A stretch of DNA of 64,000 bases from the NCBI GenBank assembly GCA_903901875.1, contig CAIUSO010000071.1:1-64000 (forward strand), written 5' to 3'. Positions 58,364 through 64,000 of this stretch are shown piece by piece. Source of the stretch: an uncultured Geobacteraceae bacterium. Lineage in GTDB: Bacteria; Desulfobacterota; Desulfuromonadia; Geobacterales; Pseudopelobacteraceae. The stretch's first letter is position 1. Every line of letters begins with the position of its first letter. The notes beneath the pieces are model-generated. The model was not told where the DNA came from and made no database searches. It was given only the letters and a program-made list of their open reading frames with translations. A program made the position numbers and the translations under genes.

Positions 58364-59058
58364 TACGGCACCGTCCCCATGGTATTGTTGTGGCAATTGA
58401 TGGCCCCTCCGGTGCGGGTAAAAGTACGGTTGCCCGTCTGTTGGCCGAACGTCTCGGCTACATACAGATTGACACCGGTGCCATGTATCGGGCAGCGGCC
58501 TTTCTCCTGGCAGATGGTGGCATCGAACTGTCCGATCTGGCCGGAGTGGAGGAATTCTGTCGGGATCTTGAAATCAGATTTGAGTTGTTCGAGGGACAGA
58601 AGCTGGTATTTGCCAACAACAGGAACGTTACCGATCTGATTCGTACCCCGGAAATGTCTCTGCTCACCTCCCGCACTTCGGCCCTCAAGCCGGTACGGAG
58701 TGCCCTTTTGAAGGCCCAGCAGCGCATGGGAGACCAGGGGGGGGTCGTTCTGGAAGGACGGGATATCGGTACGGTGGTGTTTCCCGATGCCGAGGTTAAG
58801 TTTTTTCTCACTGCTTCTGTTGAGGAGCGAGCTCGCAGGCGTTTTGAAGAGCTGGTGGCCAAGGGGGAAACCGTTACCCTGGAAGAGACCGTATCTGACG
58901 TTGCCGAACGGGACCGTCAGGATTCGGAACGGGCCATTGCGCCACTCAGGCAGGCGGATGATGCAGTGCCGATTGATTCATCATTTTCTGGCATAGATGA
59001 CGTGGTACAGGCCATGTATGCACACTGTCAGTTGAAGCTCTCAGCACGGGAACAGTAA
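58357..59058 (+). CDS. cmk: Cytidylate kinase
   Basis: Phosphorylates CMP and dCMP. 233 aa; P-loop VAIDGPSGAGKSTVARLLA, then DTGAMYRA and VVLEGRDIGTVVFPDA, and the lid arginine region ERDRQDSERAIAPL. It overlaps aroA by 7 bp and ispH by 1 bp. Confidence 0.95.
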   Translation: MLIRHRPHGIVVAIDGPSGAGKSTVARLLAERLGYIQIDTGAMYRAAAFLLADGGIELSDLAGVEEFCRDLEIRFELFEGQKLVFANNRNVTDLIRTPEMSLLTSRTSALKPVRSALLKAQQRMGDQGGVVLEGRDIGTVVFPDAEVKFFLTASVEERARRRFEELVAKGETVTLEETVSDVAERDRQDSERAIAPLRQADDAVPIDSSFSGIDDVVQAMYAHCQLKLSAREQ

Positions 59059-59900
59059 TGAAGATTATTCTGGCAAAACAGGCCGGTTTTTGTTTTGGCG
59101 TCAAGCGGGCCACCCAGATGGCGTTTGAGGCTGCGGGAAAAAATCGGCATACTTTTACCCTCGGTCCCATCATTCATTCCCCCCAGGTGGTGGGAAAACT
59201 GGAGGAGTTGGGGATAAAGGCCCTCAATTCCCTCGCCGGGCTTGATCAGGGAACCATTATTATCCGTTCCCATGGAGTGAAATGTCAGGAACTTGCCGAA
59301 GCGCGGCTGAAAAACCTTGAAGTTGTTGATGCAACCTGTCCCTTTGTCAAAAAGGCCCATGAATATGTGAAAACCCTCTCCGAAGCCGGTTACTGGGTTC
59401 TGGTCGTCGGTGACGCGGATCATCCGGAAGTACAGGGTATTGTTTCCTACGGCGGGGACAAGGTCCATGTGGTTGCATCGGGTGACGACGTGAAGAAACT
59501 GCCCAAAATGAATAAAATAGGTGTGATCGCCCAGACGACCCAGGCCTTTGAAAACTTGCAGAATGTTGTCTGTGAATGTCTGCAGCGGGGGGGAGAAATC
59601 CGGGTATACAACACCATCTGTGACGCCACCTCCGTCAGGCAGGACGAGGCGAAGGCACTTTCCGGGCAGGTTGACTGCATGGTGGTGATCGGGGGGTTCA
59701 ACAGTGCCAATACCTGTCGACTTCTTGAAATATGCCGGGAAATTCAGCCTCGAACGCACCATATCGAGACCGCCTCGGAGATCAAACCGGAGTGGTTTAC
59801 CGGCATTGAAGCCATCGGTATTACCGCCGGTGCCTCAACTCCGAAGTGGATCATAGATGAAGTCATCAACAAAATTGAACAATTGAATAAAAGCGATTGA
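59058..59900 (+). CDS. ispH: 4-hydroxy-3-methylbut-2-enyl diphosphate reductase
   Basis: Last step of the MEP isoprenoid pathway, a [4Fe-4S] enzyme. 280 aa, with cluster cysteines in QAGFCFGVKRA, VVDATCPFVKKAH and NTICDATSVRQ, and the catalytic histidines in LGPIIHSPQVV and RSHGVKCQE. It lies between cmk and rpsA as in many related genomes. Confidence 0.96.
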   Translation: MKIILAKQAGFCFGVKRATQMAFEAAGKNRHTFTLGPIIHSPQVVGKLEELGIKALNSLAGLDQGTIIIRSHGVKCQELAEARLKNLEVVDATCPFVKKAHEYVKTLSEAGYWVLVVGDADHPEVQGIVSYGGDKVHVVASGDDVKKLPKMNKIGVIAQTTQAFENLQNVVCECLQRGGEIRVYNTICDATSVRQDEAKALSGQVDCMVVIGGFNSANTCRLLEICREIQPRTHHIETASEIKPEWFTGIEAIGITAGASTPKWIIDEVINKIEQLNKSD

Positions 59901-59977
59901 AATATTCTGATCATATTGATACATTAGTTAGCTCAATATAAAAAGATGAACGATAAACGTCCAGGGGGTATGGTGTA

Positions 59978-61714
59978 ATGGTGAATTTTAAAAGGCTTGA
60001 CGCTGCCGGAGAAGAAAATGAAGAATTCGACGGCGATCAGCAAAGCAGTGAATTTGCAGCGCTTTTCACTGAGAGTTTAAAAGATCGTCCCGAACGGGAT
60101 AAAATCATAGAGGGAACTGTAGTGCGCGTTGATCTGGACACTGTCCTCGTTGATATCGGTCTCAAGTCCGAAGGACATGTGCCCATTGCCGAGTTCCGCA
60201 ATGGCGATGGAACTGTTACTGTACAGATTGGCGACAAGATTCGTGTATTGATGACCCGTCAGGATGGAAAAAAAGGATATGTTCTTTCGAAGAAGAAAGC
60301 AGACTACCTTTCTGCGTGGGATAAAATCGGTGACGCCTGTCAGGAAGGCGGCATCATCGAAGGTACGGTTACCGGTAAAGTCAATGGTGGTTTTACGGTC
60401 GATATCGGTGTTCAGGCATTTTTGCCCTCCTCACAGGTTGATATCCGTCCTTCCTCCGATTCGGACAGCTATATCGGCTTGACCGGCCGTTTCAAGGTCA
60501 TCAAGATCAATCAACGCCGCGATAACATCGTACTGTCCCGACGTGCCGTTCTCGAAGAAGAGCGTGCTTCCATCCGCGACGTTACGCTGGAAAAACTTGC
60601 TGAAGGACAGATTGTTGAGGGTACCATCAAAAACGTAACCGATTACGGCGCATTTGTCGATCTGGGTGGCGTGGATGGACTTCTGCACGTATCCGACCTT
60701 TCCTGGGGACGGGTGGGTAAACCATCAGATGTTCTGAAACCGGGTCAGCACGTTACTGCAAAAGTTTTAAAATATGACCGCACCAAGGGGAAAATTTCCC
60801 TCGGCGTCAAGCAGACCATCACAGATCCCTGGTTGGATGTTCCGGCCAAGTTCCCTGTTGGTGAGCGGGTCCGTGGACGGGTTGTCAGCCTGATGGAATA
60901 TGGCGCCTTCGTTGAACTGTCAACCGGCGTGGAAGGTTTGATCCATGTGTCAGAAATGTCCTGGACCAAGCGGGTACGTCGTGCAGCCGATATTCTTGCC
61001 ATTGGTGATGAAGTAGAAACGGTGGTTCTCGGCATCGATATGGGTAACCGTAAAATTTCCCTCGGCCTCAAACAGGTGTCTGACAATCCCTGGAACACCA
61101 TTGCCGAGAAATATCCGGCAGGTACCAGGATTGAAGGCCAGATCAAAAACATGACTGATTTCGGTATGTTTATCGGTATCGAAGACGGCATCGACGGCCT
61201 GGTACACGTTTCGGATATGTCATGGACCAAGCGTATCAAGCATCCGGGCGACGTTTATGAGAAGGGTTCCCTTGTTCATGCCGTTGTTCTGAAAGTTGAT
61301 GTTGAAAACGAGCGTCTTTCCCTCGGTATCAAACAGCTTGAGCCCGATCCCTGGAGTCTGGCACCCGGCAAATACCGTGCCGGTGCATTGGTGACGGGAA
61401 CCGTTACCTCACTGACCGATTTTGGCATTTTTGTCGAGTTGGAAGAGGGGATTGAAGGGTTGATCCATGTATCCGAACTTTCCCGCGAGAAAGTTGCTTC
61501 TGCCAAAGAATTTGCATCGGTTGGTGACAAGCTTGAAGCTGTAGTGTTAAGTTGCGATTCTAAGGACCGGAGAATTTCCCTCTCCATCAAGTCGCTCCAT
61601 GTTGCCACTGAAAAAGCAGAGTTTGAGCAGTACATGGGTTCCCAGGGTGAGTCAACATCGACCTTTGGTGATCTGCTGAGGCAGGGATTGAACAACAAGA
61701 ATAATTCTAATTAA
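59978..61714 (+). CDS. rpsA: Ribosomal protein S1
   Basis: A 578-aa RNA-binding protein with six S1 repeats. The first (about residues 45-115, DKIIEGTVVRVDLDTVLVDI) and second (about 130-195) are divergent; repeats three to six (for example VEGTIKNVTDYGAFVDLGGV and IEGQIKNMTDFGMFIGIEDG) are canonical. Needed for translation initiation of structured mRNAs. About 75 bp after ispH, with its own likely promoter in the A/T-rich gap. Confidence 0.96.
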   Translation: MVNFKRLDAAGEENEEFDGDQQSSEFAALFTESLKDRPERDKIIEGTVVRVDLDTVLVDIGLKSEGHVPIAEFRNGDGTVTVQIGDKIRVLMTRQDGKKGYVLSKKKADYLSAWDKIGDACQEGGIIEGTVTGKVNGGFTVDIGVQAFLPSSQVDIRPSSDSDSYIGLTGRFKVIKINQRRDNIVLSRRAVLEEERASIRDVTLEKLAEGQIVEGTIKNVTDYGAFVDLGGVDGLLHVSDLSWGRVGKPSDVLKPGQHVTAKVLKYDRTKGKISLGVKQTITDPWLDVPAKFPVGERVRGRVVSLMEYGAFVELSTGVEGLIHVSEMSWTKRVRRAADILAIGDEVETVVLGIDMGNRKISLGLKQVSDNPWNTIAEKYPAGTRIEGQIKNMTDFGMFIGIEDGIDGLVHVSDMSWTKRIKHPGDVYEKGSLVHAVVLKVDVENERLSLGIKQLEPDPWSLAPGKYRAGALVTGTVTSLTDFGIFVELEEGIEGLIHVSELSREKVASAKEFASVGDKLEAVVLSCDSKDRRISLSIKSLHVATEKAEFEQYMGSQGESTSTFGDLLRQGLNNKNNSN

Positions 61715-61734
61715 TTTTATTACCAGAGGGATGT

Positions 61735-62013
61735 ATGACGAAAAGTGAACTTATTGACAGAGTTGTTCAATCACACAGCATGTTGAATGTCAAAATATCG
61801 GAAATTGTTGTCAATACGGTTTTTGATTCGATAGAAGATGCTCTCAAGTCTGGTGATAAAGTAGAAATACGGGGATTTGGCAGTTTTACCATTCGTGAGC
61901 GTCTGGGGCGTGAAGCAAGAAACCCAAAGAGTGGTGAAGTTGTACGTATTCCGTCGAAGAAAACCCCGTTTTTCAAAACGGGAAAAGAGCTGAAAGAAAG
62001 AGTAAACTGCTAA
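61735..62013 (+). CDS. ihfB: HU/IHF-family DNA-binding protein, probable IHF beta subunit
   Basis: A 92-aa DNA-bending protein (MTKSELIDRVV, IRGFGSFTIRERLGREARNP with the beta-arm and proline, KTPFFKTGKELKERV). Position directly after rpsA is the classic ihfB location. HU cannot be fully excluded. IHF is relevant here because sigma-54 promoters and integrases often need it. Confidence 0.9.
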   Translation: MTKSELIDRVVQSHSMLNVKISEIVVNTVFDSIEDALKSGDKVEIRGFGSFTIRERLGREARNPKSGEVVRIPSKKTPFFKTGKELKERVNC

Positions 62014-62034
62014 CCAGTAAACTCTGGCAGCTTC

Positions 62035-62123
62035 GCCCGAATGGCGGAACTGGTAGACGCAAGGGACTTAAAATCCCTCGACACGTGAGTGTTGTGCCGG
62101 TTCGATTCCGGCTTCGGGCACCA
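62035..62123 (+). tRNA. tRNA-Leu, anticodon TAA
   Basis: An 89-nt class II tRNA including an encoded CCA. Acceptor arms GCCCGAA and TTCGGGC pair fully; the anticodon stem GGGAC-like arm holds loop CTTAAAA with anticodon TAA; a long variable arm (CGACACGTGAGTGTTGTG) is typical of tRNA-Leu; the T loop is TTCGATTCC. Its 3' end is the likely integration site of the element to its right. Confidence 0.96.
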
Positions 62124-62155
62124 TAACTTATTGAAATGATTAGGTTATTCCTAAT

Positions 62156-62186
62156 AGGGCACTTCTACCAGAGTGCCCTTTTTTTG
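62156..62186 (+). terminator. Terminator after tRNA-Leu
   Basis: AGGGCACT and AGTGCCCT form an 8-bp stem with an 8-nt loop, followed by seven T residues. Confidence 0.85.
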
Positions 62187-62814
62187 TCTTGTGCCCCACT
62201 TGTGCCCTGTTTTGCAAAAACTAAAAAGTGGATAAGACTCGATTTGTGCCCCTTTTTGCAAAAACAGCACAATAAAACCACGATAAAAGCGGAATAGAAA
62301 TTGAAGTTGAGGTATGAGTTTAACAGCAATTCCGGCACACAACGGACAGTCAAAGACTGGCATCGAACAAAAGCAATAAATTCAATGCAAATACATTTTA
62401 GATAAATACGTTGTAGGTCTTCTTTTATGTTCAGGCTGATAAATATTATGGAACCAGGTCAGTGAAACCAATTTCAATACGCCAAAAACGCCACACAAGC
62501 CAATTGAATATATGGACGAATATAAGGAGAGCGACAATACGGGTGGTTGAGGTAAAGGCATTCACAGTGCGGTAGTCTATTTACGAAAAATCAAAGTAGA
62601 AAAGACAGTATTATCTTACAAGTATCGGTTGCAGGATTTGGTAAAAAGCACTCAGCTAAGAAAATGCAGTTTAGCATAGTGAGACTTTTCAGAAAAGCAG
62701 GGCACAAAGGGGCACAACCCTGAAACTAAATAACGCAGTAAATCCACTAACAGAAAACCCCCGCCAGGATACTCTCCGGATAGGGGTTCTTTTGTATTCG
62801 GCATTCGCTAATGT
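62187..62814. other. Non-coding start of a probable integrated element, with TGTGCCC repeats
   Basis: No intact gene. Two direct repeats, TTGTGCCCTGTTTTGCAAAA and TTGTGCCCCTTTTTGCAAAA (about 62199-62265), lie just right of the tRNA. Two inverted copies of the TGTGCCC core occur near 62700 (GGGCACAAAGGGGCACAACC). They could be arm-type sites for a recombinase, but no integrase gene lies in the window. A/T content rises from here on. Confidence 0.45.
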
Positions 62815-63288
62815 CTATATGTCTTCACCCACTCTTGGGTCATTAACAGACATTTCCTGATTTTCACTTCCATCACTAAGCTCAGTTGATTCCACTTTTC
62901 CAGCTTCTTTTTCAGCCTTCTTTTTAGCTAACCGTGCTTCCCATGCTCTTTTAGCTGCAAGCGGAGTTGCATCATCGGAAGGCGTATAGATACCCGAAGC
63001 TATCTTTTCACGGAAAAACGAATCAACCGCTTGTCGGATCGTTTCCCCTGGTTGCTCCCCACCTTGTTTATGATAATCCCGCAGATAGGCGAATTGAAGT
63101 GGATTAAAATAGATTTTAATGCAATCCCGAATCTCAACAACGCCGGAATTCACCTTTTCAGCAATTCTTTTTTTTCTACGTTTTTCTTTTTCTTCTTCTG
63201 ATAATTTTGGACGACCGAGTTCTGTTCTTTTTGCGGGTTTTTCGTTTGTTTCGGGGCGGAACGGGACAACGTTTTCTGGTCTAGTCAT
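62815..63288 (-). CDS. Probable ribbon-helix-helix-like protein of an integrated element
   Basis: A 157-aa protein I cannot name. A basic, lysine-rich segment (KLSEEEKEKRRKKRIAEKVN) precedes IKIYFNPLQFAYLRDYHKQG and ETIRQAVDSFFREK, which has the strand-helix-helix pattern of plasmid-type ribbon-helix-helix DNA-binding proteins. The C-terminal part is charged. It is divergent from the RepA-like gene, so it may be a plasmid/phage copy-control or partition regulator. Confidence 0.6.
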   Translation of the reverse strand: MTRPENVVPFRPETNEKPAKRTELGRPKLSEEEKEKRRKKRIAEKVNSGVVEIRDCIKIYFNPLQFAYLRDYHKQGGEQPGETIRQAVDSFFREKIASGIYTPSDDATPLAAKRAWEARLAKKKAEKEAGKVESTELSDGSENQEMSVNDPRVGEDI

Positions 63289-63690
63289 TTTGTAACTCCT
63301 GTATTTGCAGAATAATTATCATTTAAATCAATCTATGGCTTGATAATGCCTTTATTTAACAGTTGTGTCAATAATAAACAGTATAATAGTAAAATAAATA
63401 AAAAATATTTAGACTTGTAATCCCAGCCTGATTAAAACAATCACTGCATGTCACCGTATATTTCTGGAATACTGCTTTAATAAATAGCTGTAATAGCAGG
63501 AATATAGTTTATTTATTGTGAATTATTACGTTGACTCTTAAAAAACGGTACGGTAACCTTGATTTAATAATTGAGCATAAATATAAACCTGAATAAAAAA
63601 TACTAAACATAGTTACTGATGTTTTAGATATAAAGCAAATAGATTAGTTAATAAAACGTGCAAAAAGTGCAGTTTCTGCGGAGATATAAA
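63289..63690. other. A/T-rich intergenic region between divergent element genes
   Basis: About 400 bp, strongly A/T-rich. I see no gene or clear repeat array; it probably holds divergent promoters and may include an origin or operator region, but nothing specific can be supported. Confidence 0.4.
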
Positions 63691-64000
63691 ATGAAAATCC
63701 GTGACGGATACGAACTTAGCCAGGAGCCAACAGAAGAAATTATTTGGCTCGTTGAAAACCTTATTCCTTATGAAATTGCAGGCGACATTTTCAGCATGCC
63801 GGATTGCGGGAAGTCTTCAATATTTCTATCGTTGCTTTCTGCAATCGCTAACAAGGAAGCATACTGGTTTGGATACAAAATAATGTCGGGCAAGGTTGCT
63901 TACGTGGGTGGTGAAAAATCTTCCAATAAAGTATGGACGAGAGATCTTCACAGAGCATCTGCAGGGATACATAAAAAGGGAAGTTTTACCAACCTTGACC
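63691..64000 (+). CDS. RepA-like AAA ATPase, 5' part only
   Basis: An open frame from ATG 63691 to the window edge (103 codons, no stop). It begins MKIRDGYELSQEPTEEIIWL and continues LIPYEIAGDIFSMPDCGKSS, then KVAYVGGEKSSNKVWTRDL. This follows the pattern of RecA-like RepA/DnaB-type ATPases of plasmids and phages (Walker A followed by a VGGEKS Walker-B-adjacent strand). The Walker A is SMPDCGKSS, with Ser where the first Gly is usual. The gene is truncated only by the window. Confidence 0.72.
   Translation, partial: MKIRDGYELSQEPTEEIIWLVENLIPYEIAGDIFSMPDCGKSSIFLSLLSAIANKEAYWFGYKIMSGKVAYVGGEKSSNKVWTRDLHRASAGIHKKGSFTNLD

Noticed and set aside
62570-62720. A short frame ending QFSIVRLFRKAGHKGAQP as an integrase remnant
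   Set aside because: About 57 codons with no start. A weak resemblance to AP2-type integrase arm domains is not enough to claim it.

Overview
The window reads as one contig of a Geobacter-like member of the Desulfuromonadota (Geobacterales). The grounds are gene content (assimilatory siroheme sulfite reductase of the AsrC type, a ThiC-like gene inside an anaerobic cobamide operon, an MvhAGD-HdrA type hydrogenase, many c-di-GMP proteins, GEMM and cobalamin riboswitches, a sigma-54 promoter) and a mid-50s GC content judged by eye. No species call is made.

Region 1 (0.2-13.4 kb, all on the minus strand) is a large sulfur-assimilation and sulfur-trafficking locus of four transcription units. Unit A is a small DUF2292 gene, a NifH-like ATPase and a methyltransferase. 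Unit B is dsrE-like, tusA-like, a family 2 encapsulin shell with a cyclic-nucleotide-binding-like domain, a cysteine desulfurase with a long N-terminal cargo-type extension, and cysE. Unit C is metY-hcyS-hcyF-hcyD, the protein-thiocarboxylate route to homocysteine. Unit D is sulfite reductase, a second tusA-like gene, a sulfate-binding protein and mnmA. Units B, C and D each start with a TTGACA-like promoter that carries the same 17-bp A/T box (consensus TATAAAAAATAKAGATA) 12-13 bp upstream of the -35; unit A has a related palindrome over its -10. Units A and B also share an RNA element (CTGACCAGAAAACTGGAGG) joined to an intrinsic terminator. Together they look like one sulfur regulon centred on a sulfur-storing protein nanocompartment.

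Region 2 (13.8-32.4 kb) is mostly housekeeping on the minus strand: rnhA, an acyltransferase, polA with a DUF4177 gene, an IclR-type regulator, a B12-binding radical SAM protein, an NlpC/P60 hydrolase and a c-di-AMP cyclase fused to YbbR domains. A complete riboswitch-controlled cobamide operon follows (cobU-cobT-thiC/bzaF-like-cobS-cobC), then a chemoreceptor behind a GEMM-I (cyclic dinucleotide) riboswitch. A release-factor-like gene, a universal stress protein, a polysaccharide deacetylase and ubiE lie on the plus strand.

Region 3 (32.6-36.3 kb) holds an HD-GYP response regulator, a sigma-54-preceded helical protein of unknown function, and about 1 kb of decayed material (MITE-like repeats, a fused Phd/VapC remnant). 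Region 4 (36.3-42.1 kb) is a six-gene plus-strand operon for a cytoplasmic NiFe hydrogenase with HdrA and MvhD but no HdrBC. Region 5 (42-59 kb) contains MATE, trpE, cheV, a DAHP synthase gene behind a classical aromatic leader-peptide attenuator, nucleotide catabolism genes, and the chain pheA-tyrA-aroA-cmk-ispH-rpsA-ihfB. Region 6 (62-64 kb) begins at tRNA-Leu(TAA) and is A/T-rich, with a ribbon-helix-helix-like gene and a partial RepA-like ATPase, consistent with one end of an integrated element.
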